Assembly (NCBI GenBank): GCA_964516515.1
Contig: CAZEYA010000002.1
Span: forward strand, 5,454 to 69,453
Reading direction: 5' to 3'
Source: JANNOG01 sp964516515
GTDB lineage: Bacteria > Actinomycetota > Actinomycetes > Actinomycetales > JBBAYJ01
DNA length: 64,000 nucleotides
Positions 32,882-41,040 of this stretch are shown piece by piece. Every line of letters starts with the position of its first letter. The first letter of the stretch is position 1. The notes beneath the pieces are model-generated. The model was not told where the DNA came from and searched no databases. It saw nothing but the letters and a program-made list of their open reading frames with translations. A program made the translations under genes and the position numbers.

Positions 32882-34041
32882 CAACTCCTGCAGAACGGGA
32901 ACCCACCGACGCCGCTGGAGCCGAGCGATTCAAAGGCCCCTTGTCCGTGCGGTTCACGGAGCCGATCGGCGTGGACGCTGACGGCAACGTCCAGCTCATG
33001 CGCGACGGCAGGCTGCTGGAGCCGATGGTCACCGATGAGCAGATGGAGCGCGCGTACGGCGTGCTGATGGGCTTGGTCTGTGGGGACGCTCTCGGCGTGC
33101 CGTACGAGTTCGGGCGCCCACCCTCGGGCGAACCCGAGATGCTGGGCGGCGGACTGGGCAACTACGAGCCCGGTGAGGGCAGCGACGACTCGCAGATGGC
33201 CTTGATCATCGCGGCCGCCGTGATGAACGGTAGCGACCTGTCGACCGAGGAAGGCCTGGACGACGTCGCGGTCCGCTTCATCGGCTGGGCCAAGCAGGGG
33301 CCGCCGGACATCGGCATGCAGACGCAGGCCGTGCTGAGCAACGCGGCCGAGCAGCTCACCTTCGAGCCGGGACGGGACGTCACACCCGGCGGCGCGGCCC
33401 AGGCCTGTCGACAGGCGGCATGGTTCTGGCACGCCGAGACCGGACGGTCGGCCGGCAACGGGGCCCTGATGCGAACGGCACCCGTCGCGCTGTCCTTCCT
33501 GCTCGACCCACAGGCGGCTGCGACGGCCGCCCGGGCGGTCGCGCGGCTGACGCACCATGACAAGCAAGCGGGCGCGACGTGTGTCCTGGTCGGGGAGGCC
33601 ATTCGGCAAGCGGTCATGAATGACGTGTGGGAACCGACCGCGGGGCTGGACCTGCTGGCCCCGGAGGAACGCGATGACGCCGCCCGCTGGCTCGTGGCTG
33701 CGCTCGCGGGTTCACCGGCTGACTTCGCCGACGAGGGCTACACGGTGCGGACGATGCAGGGGGCCATGGCGGCGGTCCAACTGTCGCGCGGATTGCCCAC
33801 CGGTGAGAAGCGTTTCCGGGCAGCCCTGACAGCTGCCGTTCAGTCAGGCGGCGATACCGACACCGTGGCGGCCGTCACCGGGGCGATGGCAGCGGCGCTG
33901 GACGGTCACGCCGCGATCGAGGGTCACTGGCGGGACCTGCTTCATGTTCGAGTGGTCGACGCGTTCGGCATAGAGAACTTCCGCCTGCGCGCCGACGGGC
34001 TGTTGCGAATGGCGGGCTGTGTCGCCGCCGTCTTCGATTGA
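32878..34041 (+). CDS. ADP-ribosylglycohydrolase, probable immunity protein
   Basis: 387 residues. The DraG/ARH fold is shown by GVLMGLVCGDALGVPYEF (61-78), DDSQMAL (103-109), GNGALMRTAPVAL and SGGDTDTVAAVTGAM with Asp326 and Asp328; the Asp/Thr/Ser residues bind the paired Mg ions. The family removes ADP-ribose from modified side chains. The first 50 residues carry an extra strand-rich segment (VRFTEPIGVDADGNVQLMRDG). Its ATG lies inside the toxin stop codon (ATGA), so it would be made with the toxin and reverse its effect, as Tri1 does for the T6SS effector Tre1; the pairing here is inference. Confidence 0.88.
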   Translation: MTTPAEREPTDAAGAERFKGPLSVRFTEPIGVDADGNVQLMRDGRLLEPMVTDEQMERAYGVLMGLVCGDALGVPYEFGRPPSGEPEMLGGGLGNYEPGEGSDDSQMALIIAAAVMNGSDLSTEEGLDDVAVRFIGWAKQGPPDIGMQTQAVLSNAAEQLTFEPGRDVTPGGAAQACRQAAWFWHAETGRSAGNGALMRTAPVALSFLLDPQAAATAARAVARLTHHDKQAGATCVLVGEAIRQAVMNDVWEPTAGLDLLAPEERDDAARWLVAALAGSPADFADEGYTVRTMQGAMAAVQLSRGLPTGEKRFRAALTAAVQSGGDTDTVAAVTGAMAAALDGHAAIEGHWRDLLHVRVVDAFGIENFRLRADGLLRMAGCVAAVFD

Positions 34042-34063
34042 CCGCTTGCGATCTGACGAGTCG

Positions 34064-34597
34064 TCACTGTGCCCGGCCGGAACGACGGGCCGCGCGCAGG
34101 TAGCCCTGGGTGGCGACCGCCTGTGCGACCCGCAGTGCCGGCTCGAGCGCCCGGGCCCAGCGCGTGCCCGGGCGCGAGAACGCGAACAGACTGAAGGTCA
34201 CCGGAGCCTCAGCCCGATCGCCGGACATCTCGACGAGGAAGCGGGCCTCGCCCTCCTCGGGGTGACCCGGCACGGTGCCGTAGCCGAAACCACGTCGACA
34301 GGGCTCGTCGATGACGTACACCACCCGGCAGTCGATCGACAACGGCAGTCGCCGAAGCGGGCCGGGCAGGGACAGCCGGACCAGCCGGCCAGGTACGGCG
34401 GGACCGTCGGCCTCGACCGTCAAGCCCGCACCGCGGTGCACGTCCCAGGCCAGTAATGCCTGGCTCACCCGCTCCAACACGTCCCGCCCGCTGCCCATCG
34501 GCGCGGCCCGCACCAGGCGAGCGAAACCCGGCGGCACCCGCTCGTCCCGGGTACCGCCGATGCCCGGGTAGACCAGTCCCGACGTGATCTCACTCAT
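34064..34597 (-). CDS. DUF1990 family protein
   Basis: 177 residues from the ATG at 34597. VYPGIGGTRDERVPPGF, WDVHRGAGLTVEADG, RGFGYGTVPGHPEEGEARFLVE, SLFAFSRPGTRWARALEPALR and the end TQGYLRAARR form the usual DUF1990 (YqjF-like lipocalin-type) pattern. It is probably cytoplasmic. Plant relatives act in UV-B response, but the bacterial role is unknown. It is convergent with the glycohydrolase gene (22 bases) and divergent from the MFS gene. Confidence 0.85.
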   Translation of the reverse strand: MSEITSGLVYPGIGGTRDERVPPGFARLVRAAPMGSGRDVLERVSQALLAWDVHRGAGLTVEADGPAVPGRLVRLSLPGPLRRLPLSIDCRVVYVIDEPCRRGFGYGTVPGHPEEGEARFLVEMSGDRAEAPVTFSLFAFSRPGTRWARALEPALRVAQAVATQGYLRAARRSGRAQ

Positions 34598-34627
34598 TCG
34601 GTCAGCGTGCACCTCGGCTCCGGCGTC

Positions 34628-35947
34628 ATGACAGCGGCCTCCCCTGGGGGACCATCTGATGTGTCCACACCGTCCCTGACCGCCGTCCCCGGCGACGCTG
34701 ACCTGGCTGCGGTCCAGCGCCGGACGCTGTCGGTGATCGTGGCCGGCCAAGTCCTCGGCGGTGTCGGCCTGGCCGCAGGCGTTGCCGTCGGCGCGTTGCT
34801 GGCCCGCGATCTGCTGGACGACGCCCTGCTCTCGGGCCTGCCGGGAGCGCTCGCCACTGCCGGCGGGGCTGCTGCCGCCATCGGGCTGTCGCGGTTGATG
34901 GCCCGGTCGGGCCGCAGGCCTGGACTGGTACTCGGCTACGTCATGGGTGCCGTGGGGTCCGCGGTCGTCATCGGCGCGGCGCAGGCGGGCGACTTCGTGC
35001 TGCTGTGCGCCGGTATGGCCCTCTTCGGTGCCGGCAACGTGGCCAGCCTGCAAGCCAGATACGCCGGTGCGGACCTCGCCCGGCCCGAGCACCGCGCCCG
35101 CTCGCTGAGCATCGTGCTGTTCGCCACCACCTTCGGTGCCGTGGCCGGACCCAATCTGCTCGGACCGACCCAGCGGCTGGCCGAGGAGCTGGGGCTGCCG
35201 TCGTTGGCGGGTCCGTTCGTCGTCGCCGCTGCTGCCTACCTGGCGGCGGCGGTGCTGCTGGCCGCGCTGCTCCGACCGGACCCTCTGCTACTCGCCAGGT
35301 CACACGCCGCGGAGACGGCAACCGAGCCGGTCGTGGCCCAACGGGTGCCGGGTTCGTGGGCGGTGCTGGCTCACGGGCGGGCCGCCATCGGTGTCGCCGC
35401 CATGGTCACCGCCCAGTTCGTCATGGTGATGATGATGACGATGACGCCGGTCCACATGGCCGACCACGGGCAGGGGCTGGTCGTCGTCGGGTTCGTCATC
35501 AGCGCCCACATCGCTGGGATGTACCTGCCGTCCCCACTGTCGGGGATCCTGGCCGACCGCGCGGGCCGGATCCCGACGGTGCTGCTCGGCGCCGGGGTCC
35601 TCGCCGTGTCGGGCGTCACCGCCATGGTGGCCGACCCGGACGGTCGCGTCGGGCTGACCGTCGCGCTCTTCCTCCTGGGCCTCGGTTGGAGCCTGTGCCT
35701 GGTGGCCGGCAGCGCTCTGCTGACCGACGCGGTCCCGCTCTCGGTGCGGCCACAGGCGCAGGGCAACGCCGACCTGCTGGCCGGGCTCTCAGCAGCAGCC
35801 GGCAGTGCCGGCTCCGGTGTGGTCCTCGACCTCGCCGGCTGGGCGGCCATCGCCATCATCACCGTCACCGCCGCCCTCGCCGTGACCACCTTCACCCTTG
35901 CCCGGTCGGCGCGCGCGCCGACCGATCCGATCGGCGTCACGGGATGA
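34628..35947 (+). CDS. Major facilitator superfamily exporter
   Basis: 439 residues from the ATG at 34628 (a GTG at 34607 is possible), with about twelve hydrophobic segments. Between segments 2 and 3 lies SRLMARSGRRPGLVLGYVMG, the MFS motif A, and the second half repeats it as SGILADRAGRIPTVLLG. The run TAQFVMVMMMTMTPVHM in the middle matches a group of actinobacterial drug-exporter-like MFS proteins. The substrate is unknown. The TetR gene downstream (190 bases) may control it. Confidence 0.88.
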   Translation: MTAASPGGPSDVSTPSLTAVPGDADLAAVQRRTLSVIVAGQVLGGVGLAAGVAVGALLARDLLDDALLSGLPGALATAGGAAAAIGLSRLMARSGRRPGLVLGYVMGAVGSAVVIGAAQAGDFVLLCAGMALFGAGNVASLQARYAGADLARPEHRARSLSIVLFATTFGAVAGPNLLGPTQRLAEELGLPSLAGPFVVAAAAYLAAAVLLAALLRPDPLLLARSHAAETATEPVVAQRVPGSWAVLAHGRAAIGVAAMVTAQFVMVMMMTMTPVHMADHGQGLVVVGFVISAHIAGMYLPSPLSGILADRAGRIPTVLLGAGVLAVSGVTAMVADPDGRVGLTVALFLLGLGWSLCLVAGSALLTDAVPLSVRPQAQGNADLLAGLSAAAGSAGSGVVLDLAGWAAIAIITVTAALAVTTFTLARSARAPTDPIGVTG

Positions 35948-36074
35948 TCGCTGAAGTGATCTCCCTGACGGGAGCAGCGCGACCCGGGTCACTCAACGAG
36001 TGACGATCGAGGACCTGCGTCGCCTGGGACCCTCACGGTCACGGTAACCAGCGTAGCCATCCCGCTCTGGCTGT

Positions 36075-36124
36075 TGAACGCTGTTCATCTTAGGAGACAG
36101 TTTGCGGTCGAAGATGAACGCTGT
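36075..36124. promoter_or_regulatory. Overlapping repeats upstream of a TetR gene, candidate operators
   Basis: TGAACGCTGT occurs as a direct repeat at 36075-36084 and 36115-36124 (40 bases apart). GTTCATCT (36083-36090) and AGATGAAC (36112-36119) form an inverted pair around a 21-base centre, and GAAC-GCT-GTTC at 36076-36086 is a small palindrome. The block ends 12 bases before the TetR ATG. It looks like a multi-site operator for autoregulation. Confidence 0.5.
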
Positions 36125-36136
36125 CGATCTGGCGCC

Positions 36137-36742
36137 ATGGTTCGGCAGCGGGGTCAGCACCACGGAGACCTTCGCCCGGCCCTCGTTGCCGCAGCTCTCG
36201 AGATTCTCGGTGAGGCGGACGCACGGACCCTCACCCTGCGTGCGGTGGCCCGCGGGGCCGACGTGTCCCCGGCTGCGCCGTACCACCACTTCGAGGACAA
36301 GGAGGCACTGCTGTCAGCGGTCGCGCTCGACGGCTTCCTCCGGCTCGGTGAGGTCCAAGACCGTGTCCGTGCCCGGACGCCGCTGCGGCGCATCGAGGCG
36401 TTGACCCGCGCCTACATCCGGTTCGCGCTGGACCAGCCCGCCCACTACGCGGTGATGACGCAGTCCCTCGGGGCGGCGGGTCGGCTTCACCGTCGCGGGG
36501 ATCACACACAGGAGCTTGAACAGGCGGCGCGACGCACGTTCGACCGTCTCGTTGCCGCGGCCGGCGCCACCCGTGCCGACCTGCCGGACGAGGAGGTCCG
36601 ACGTCGTGCCCTTCAGGTGTGGGTGCAGGCCCAGGGCACCGTCGCTGTGATCGACGTCGCCGGTGGGATCGACGACAGCTTCGACCCTGACTCGGTCGTG
36701 GCCGGCGCGGCAGCGGCGGCACGAGCCATCGTCTCTGCCTGA
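36137..36742 (+). CDS. TetR-family regulator
   Basis: 201 residues. The ATG at 36137 is preferred because the motif starts about 12 residues in; the frame upstream runs through the operator repeats. The HTH is LRPALVAAALEILG with LTLRAVARGADVSPAAPYHHF and FEDKEALLSAVA, the form seen in the TetR_C_13-like group (AAPYHHF). The ligand domain is all-helical. It follows the MFS exporter by 190 bases on the same strand, so control of that exporter is possible but the operator is not in front of it. Confidence 0.85.
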   Translation: MVRQRGQHHGDLRPALVAAALEILGEADARTLTLRAVARGADVSPAAPYHHFEDKEALLSAVALDGFLRLGEVQDRVRARTPLRRIEALTRAYIRFALDQPAHYAVMTQSLGAAGRLHRRGDHTQELEQAARRTFDRLVAAAGATRADLPDEEVRRRALQVWVQAQGTVAVIDVAGGIDDSFDPDSVVAGAAAAARAIVSA

Positions 36743-36856
36743 GCTCGCACCCTCGGGCCCCCGGGAGCCGCAGCTGGCGCGCGGACTAGCGCGTGGAGTC
36801 AGATTGTCACTAGTAACGGCATTCCACTACTACTTTTATTGGCAGTTGAGGTGTCG

Positions 36857-38101
36857 ATGTCTGGAAGCTACCTCCCCCGCCTGGTAGATGATCAGCTCGC
36901 CCGCGGCCTTCGGTCCGCAGGCGCCGTCGTCCTCGAGGGCCCCAAGGCGTGCGGCAAGACGACCACCGCGCGTGAGCAGGCCGCAAGCGTCGTTCGTCTC
37001 GACACGTCACCCCAGCTCCGCGCGGCCGCCCTGGCCGACCCCAGCGTCCTTCTCGCGGGCGAGACGCCGCATCTGATCGATGAGTGGCAGCTGGTTCCCG
37101 ACGTCTGGAACGCCGTCCGCAGTGCCGTCGACGACCGGCAGGTATCCGGTCAGTTCATCCTCACAGAATCGGCGACCCCGGCCGAGGACGCGACGCGGCA
37201 CAGCGGAGCGGGCCGGTTCGCGCGCGTCCGCAGGATGCCGATGTCCTTGTGTGAGCAGAAGCAGTCCACCGGCGCGGTGTCGCTCAAGGCGCTGTTCAAG
37301 GGTGACCCCCCCAGTAGCGCTGGCCAAGAGCTGGACCTCACCCGAGTTGCCGAGCTCCTCTGCCGCGGTGGGTGGCCGGGGAACGTGAACCGCGACCTCG
37401 CCGACGTCCTGAACGCGAACCGCGACTACCTCGCCACGATCTCAGGTGCTGACATCGTCACTCTCGACGGCATCCGTCGAGACCCACGCAAGGTCGCAGC
37501 GTTGATCTTCGCTCTTGCGCGCAACGCCGGCACGTACGTGACGAGCCGGACCCTCCAAGCTGACATCACCCGCGAAGGGCAAAATCTCGCGCCGAAGACG
37601 CTCGACAACTACCTGGACGCTCTCGCGCGCCTGTGGGTGTACGTCGAGCAACCCGCGTGGGGGCAGCACATGCGCTCGTCCGCGCAGGTACGTCGCGCTC
37701 CCAAACGCCACCTGGTCGACCCGTCACTCGCTGTCGCTGCCATGGGCACGACACCCAAGGCTCTCGTCGCCGATCCCGAAGCGTTCGGGCAGCTGTTCGA
37801 GAGCCTCGTGTTCCGTGACCTGTCCATCTATGCCCAAGCGATCGACGCACGCGTGTTGGCCTACCAGGACGCCACGGGAGAGTTCGATGCCGTCGTGGTC
37901 CGCAGCGACGAGTGGCTCGGCATCGAAGTCAAGCTGTCAGGCCGTCCCGAGATCATCGAGGCAGCTGCCGCGGGCCTTGTTCGCCTCGGGGGGCGGATGC
38001 GCACTCCGCCGGCTGCGCTGATGGTGGTCACCGCCACTGGACCGGCGTATCGCCGAAAAGACGGCGTCTACGTCACCTCGATCCTTGACCTCGGCCCGTG
38101 A
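36857..38101 (+). CDS. AAA_14/DUF4143 ATP-binding protein
   Basis: 414 residues; the ATG at 36857 follows GAGGT. Walker A is GPKACGKTT at 28-36, and HLIDEWQLVPDVWN carries the Walker B-like block LIDEWQ of the AAA_14 family. In the C-terminal half ESLVFRDLSIYAQAIDA and LGIEVKLSGRPEIIEAAAAGL match the DUF4143 nuclease-like domain, with Asp/Glu/Lys in PD-(D/E)xK style. These proteins are widespread as single mobile genes and their function is unsettled; defence or mobile-element roles have been suggested. Confidence 0.85.
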   Translation: MSGSYLPRLVDDQLARGLRSAGAVVLEGPKACGKTTTAREQAASVVRLDTSPQLRAAALADPSVLLAGETPHLIDEWQLVPDVWNAVRSAVDDRQVSGQFILTESATPAEDATRHSGAGRFARVRRMPMSLCEQKQSTGAVSLKALFKGDPPSSAGQELDLTRVAELLCRGGWPGNVNRDLADVLNANRDYLATISGADIVTLDGIRRDPRKVAALIFALARNAGTYVTSRTLQADITREGQNLAPKTLDNYLDALARLWVYVEQPAWGQHMRSSAQVRRAPKRHLVDPSLAVAAMGTTPKALVADPEAFGQLFESLVFRDLSIYAQAIDARVLAYQDATGEFDAVVVRSDEWLGIEVKLSGRPEIIEAAAAGLVRLGGRMRTPPAALMVVTATGPAYRRKDGVYVTSILDLGP

Positions 38102-38124
38102 ACAATGCAGCGCGCGCGTCAGCG

Positions 38125-39114
38125 TCAGAATTCGGTGAGCTGCTCGGCCAGGGCTCTGCCTTGGTCGTGCCCGGCCCGGGCCGCGGCCGGACGCATAGAC
38201 AGGTCCATCGCATTGGGGCCGAACATGTGCTCGGAACTGCTGTCCGGGACGATGGTTTCTACTCTGCTGCCGCGTGCGCGTAGCTCGTCGATCTGTGTCG
38301 CGAGGTGCATGCCCCAGTCCAGCGGTTGCAAGCTTCTGCCGCCGAAGGGTGACAGCACCAGCACCCGTGCGTATCCGGCTGCCAGATCGGCATTCTCGGC
38401 GTTGGATCGGTAGCCGCCGTCGATGTATCGGTTGTCCCCGATCCTGTACGGAAGGCCACTGGCACAGCTGGCGGCGACGGCGTCCGCCAGGTCGACTCCG
38501 CTGTGACGGTCGAACACGACCGGTTCACCTGTCTGGGCATCGACCGCCGTGAGGACCACCGTTCGCCACGGCCAGAGCTGACTGGGCAGCCGCGAGGCGA
38601 CGGTGGCGCGCCCCTGTGTTTGCCAGGAGCCGTCCGACTTCGCATCCATGTCGAGGGCCGCCGCGCCCAATCTGCGGCGCATGTCAGCCGCATCCTCAGC
38701 GGAGGCGATGATCTTGCTGATCCACTCCAGGTGGTCCGCCACCGGCCTGATCGGTACGCGTCCTCGGTCGGATCCGACCGGACCGGTCCGTGGCTGGGGG
38801 GCAGCGGCAAGGGTGGCGGCAAAGAGCTCGGTCGGGGTCGCGCCAGCTATCTGGACCGCGGCCGTCGAGCCGGCTGACGTCCCGATGGTCAGGTCGGCTG
38901 TGGTCACGTCCAGCCCGGCGTCGAACAGGCCGGCGACGACGCCGATCAGCCACGCGTTGCCTGTCGATCCGCCGCCACCGAGGACCAACGCTCGCTCGCC
39001 CGCGGCGGGCGACCGGTTTGTGGCGTCGACCCGCGGCTGATCCTGGTCGGGCCTCGGCCGGTCGCAGGCCGTCGGCGGGGTGAGGTGCGGAGTTGAAGAA
39101 GGTGTTGTGTTCAT
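38125..39114 (-). CDS. Patatin-like phospholipase
   Basis: 329 residues. The oxyanion-hole block ALVLGGGGSTGNAWLIGVV (42-60), the nucleophile elbow GTSAGS with Ser80, and the DGG block with Asp232 give the complete Ser-Asp dyad of patatins. It should hydrolyse acyl ester bonds of lipids and lacks a clear signal peptide. The frame upstream of the ATG at 39114 has no alternative start before a stop. A short ORF with a strong ribosome site and several inverted repeats lie in the presumed leader (39118-39220), while the patatin ATG itself has only a weak site. Confidence 0.9.
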   Translation of the reverse strand: MNTTPSSTPHLTPPTACDRPRPDQDQPRVDATNRSPAAGERALVLGGGGSTGNAWLIGVVAGLFDAGLDVTTADLTIGTSAGSTAAVQIAGATPTELFAATLAAAPQPRTGPVGSDRGRVPIRPVADHLEWISKIIASAEDAADMRRRLGAAALDMDAKSDGSWQTQGRATVASRLPSQLWPWRTVVLTAVDAQTGEPVVFDRHSGVDLADAVAASCASGLPYRIGDNRYIDGGYRSNAENADLAAGYARVLVLSPFGGRSLQPLDWGMHLATQIDELRARGSRVETIVPDSSSEHMFGPNAMDLSMRPAAARAGHDQGRALAEQLTEF

Positions 39115-39117
39115 GGG

Positions 39118-39200
39118 AGTCGCCTTTCGCGGAGTGCCTGTCGGGCGCTCCCAGTGGCGACTACCTCAGTCGCGAAATCGTGGACTGCGGGGGAGCGCCC
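39118..39200 (-). promoter_or_regulatory. Structured 5-prime leader of the patatin gene with competing inverted repeats
   Basis: Three perfect pairs overlap: GGGCGCTCCC (39143-39152) with GGGAGCGCCC (39191-39200); AGTCGCC (39118-39124) with GGCGACT (39156-39162); TTTCGCG (39125-39131) with CGCGAAA (39171-39177). The last two cross, so they cannot all form one nested structure. The stem nearest the patatin start would include bases next to the ATG at 39114. The layout is like an attenuator or translation switch. Confidence 0.55.
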
Positions 39201-39220
39201 ACTGTGGATCCTGCGTTCAT
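39161..39220 (-). CDS. 19-residue leader ORF upstream of the patatin gene
   Basis: ATG at 39220 with GGGAGGTG six bases upstream (39227-39234), the strongest ribosome site in this area. It encodes MNAGSTVGAPPQSTISRLR and stops at TAG 39161-39163, within the inverted repeats ahead of the patatin gene. Translation of this frame would open or close those stems, so a leader-peptide role is reasonable. The A-P-P run might slow ribosomes. No family match is expected for a peptide this short. Confidence 0.45.
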   Translation of the reverse strand: MNAGSTVGAPPQSTISRLR

Positions 39221-39461
39221 GAGTCTCACCTCCCGCCGACGGATCACGATTGCAAAGACGCTAGCACCAGCGGCGGCGCGAGTGCGCAATTGACATCATC
39301 CTGTCGACTGCCGTGTGACTGTCGAACGCGCCGCCGACCGCTACACCCTCATCTGTGATGAGCCTGAAACGGGTCGGCCCCGCACCTCAATGGGAACCGA
39401 AACCCGCAGGTAATTCGTCGACGCGGTCCGCAGTCAGCTCTGTGCAGGAGAACAGTCCTCC
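39221..39461. other. 241-base stretch without a supported gene
   Basis: It lies between the presumed leader ORF of the patatin gene and the frameshifted antitoxin, all on the minus strand. It should hold the patatin promoter; I see no convincing -35/-10 pair, only TGCTAG and TTTGCA blocks at about 39252-39264 on the minus strand. No toxin gene remains here. Confidence 0.35.
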
Positions 39462-39612
39462 TCAAGGACGCGGGCGTTCTTTGGCTACAGCCTCGCGAAT
39501 CGACTCGCGAATCGACTCGCGGATCACCTCCGCGGAGACCCCGCGCTGCCCGGCAATCCGCTTCACTGCCCGCAGCATGTCGTTCCGTCAAGTACAGCGT
39601 CGTCTTGAACAT
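39462..39612 (-). pseudogene. Frameshifted ribbon-helix-helix antitoxin (CopG/VapB-like)
   Basis: The ATG at 39612 starts MFKTTLYLT, the usual first strand of this antitoxin group. The continuation is in the next frame: MLRAVKRIAGQRGVSAEVIR, then a doubled RESI unit and REAVAKERPRP before a TGA at 39462-39464. One extra base near 39593-39595 explains the change. The RESI doubling comes from a 12-bp tandem duplication. No PIN or other toxin gene follows, so it is an orphan remnant unless frameshifting occurs. Confidence 0.7.
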
Positions 39613-39637
39613 GCCAGCTGTGGCACCACTGGTCGTG

Positions 39638-40963
39638 CTAACCGGTCAGGGCGTCGCGCATCGGGACGAACTTGGCGGCGGACTCGGCCAGCTCGGCCTC
39701 GGGATCGGATCCGGCCACGATCCCGCACCCTGCGAACAGGCGGACCTCGCGCCGATCCTCGCTGACCCGGCCGCAGCGCAACGCAATCGCCCACTCGCCG
39801 TCCCCCGAGGCGTCCAGCCACCCGACGGGACCGGCGTAGCGGTCGCGGTCCATCCCCTCGATCTCGGTGATGACCGCCTGCGCCACCTTGGTCGGCGTGC
39901 CCCCGACCGCCGCCGACGGGTGCAGCGCCGCGGCGATGGCCAGGGATGACACCGAATCGGCCAGCACCCCCGTGACGTCTGTCGCCAGGTGCATGACGTT
40001 GGCCAGGTGCAGCACGTACGGCCCCTCCGGCACGTTCATGCCCGAGCACAACGGCCGCAGCGAGTCGGCGACGCTGCGCACCGCGAACTGGTGCTCGACC
40101 AGGTCCTTGCCGGATCGGGTCAGCGATGCTGCCAGCGCGAGGTCCCGCTCGTCGTTGCCGGAGCGGCGGATCGTCCCCGCCAGCACCCGGGAGGCCACCA
40201 AGCCCCCTTCGGTCCTCGCCAGCATCTCCGGTGTCGCGCCCAGGAGGCCGTCGACCGCGAACGTCCAGGTCGTCGGGTAGCGCTCGGCCAGTCGGCGCAG
40301 CACCGCTCGCGGATCGACGGGTTCGGCCGCGCGGGCGATGAGGTCGCGGGCCAGCACGACCTTGTCCACCTCGCCGGTCTCGATCCGTGACACCGCGGTG
40401 GCGATCACGGACTCCCACGCCGGCCCCGGCAGAGCGCCATCGACGAAGACCACATCCACGGGATCCGGCGCCGGCCGCGGCCGCAACGGCTCCATGCTGC
40501 CCGGCAACTCGCGCCCGGTCGTCACCCGGGTCAGCCAGCACCGGCCGTCACGCTGTCCGACCAGCACCGACGGCACCACCAGAGCGCCTCCGGCGGGGGA
40601 GTCGTCGGAGAAGGCGAACGAGCCCAGCGCTACCAGTCCGGTGCCGCGCCGCCGGACCTCGTCGCGCACCACCGCGTGCCGCACGACGTCGCGCCAGGCG
40701 TGCTCGGCCTCGATGAACCGGCCCGCCCCTGCCGTCCCGATCCGCAGCGCCTCCCCCCAGGCGACCAGGCCCTCGCCGTTTCGCACCCACGCATGCGCCG
40801 ACGGATCGGGGGCCAGATCGAGCAGCGGTCCAGGGTCGTCGATCTCCACGGTCCGCACCACGAGCTGGGCGAGCGCCGGGATGTCGACGGGGACGCCACG
40901 AAGGGCGGCCGGCGGAATGCGCACGCCGCCGCGATCATCGTCGGTCCGCGTGGACATCAACAT
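39638..40963 (-). CDS. menF: Isochorismate synthase
   Basis: 441 residues from the ATG at 40963 (a second ATG at 40957 is as likely). It converts chorismate to isochorismate for menaquinone. The chorismate-binding domain shows VVLARDLIARAAEPVDPRAV, TPEMLARTEGGLVASRVLAGT, KDLVEHQFAVRSV, HLATDVTG, ALHPSAAVGGTPT and FAGCGIVAGSDPEAELAE, with the Glu and His residues that bind Mg. The N-terminal 150 residues are less conserved, as usual. It is divergent from menG across 77 bases. With no siderophore genes nearby, a menaquinone role is favoured. Confidence 0.93.
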   Translation of the reverse strand: MLMSTRTDDDRGGVRIPPAALRGVPVDIPALAQLVVRTVEIDDPGPLLDLAPDPSAHAWVRNGEGLVAWGEALRIGTAGAGRFIEAEHAWRDVVRHAVVRDEVRRRGTGLVALGSFAFSDDSPAGGALVVPSVLVGQRDGRCWLTRVTTGRELPGSMEPLRPRPAPDPVDVVFVDGALPGPAWESVIATAVSRIETGEVDKVVLARDLIARAAEPVDPRAVLRRLAERYPTTWTFAVDGLLGATPEMLARTEGGLVASRVLAGTIRRSGNDERDLALAASLTRSGKDLVEHQFAVRSVADSLRPLCSGMNVPEGPYVLHLANVMHLATDVTGVLADSVSSLAIAAALHPSAAVGGTPTKVAQAVITEIEGMDRDRYAGPVGWLDASGDGEWAIALRCGRVSEDRREVRLFAGCGIVAGSDPEAELAESAAKFVPMRDALTG

Positions 40964-41040
40964 CAGAGTAGGACCCGGCCCGACTCCGGTCACGGGTGGC
41001 CCGGACCGCCCCGCACCGCGCGTGTCACGATTGGTCCGTG

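Noticed and set aside
36803..36835. TTGTCA ... TACTAC as promoter of the DUF4143 ATPase gene
   Set aside because: The stretch is AT-richer than its surroundings and the words are suggestive, but the 18-base spacing and weak -10 element are not enough to call it.
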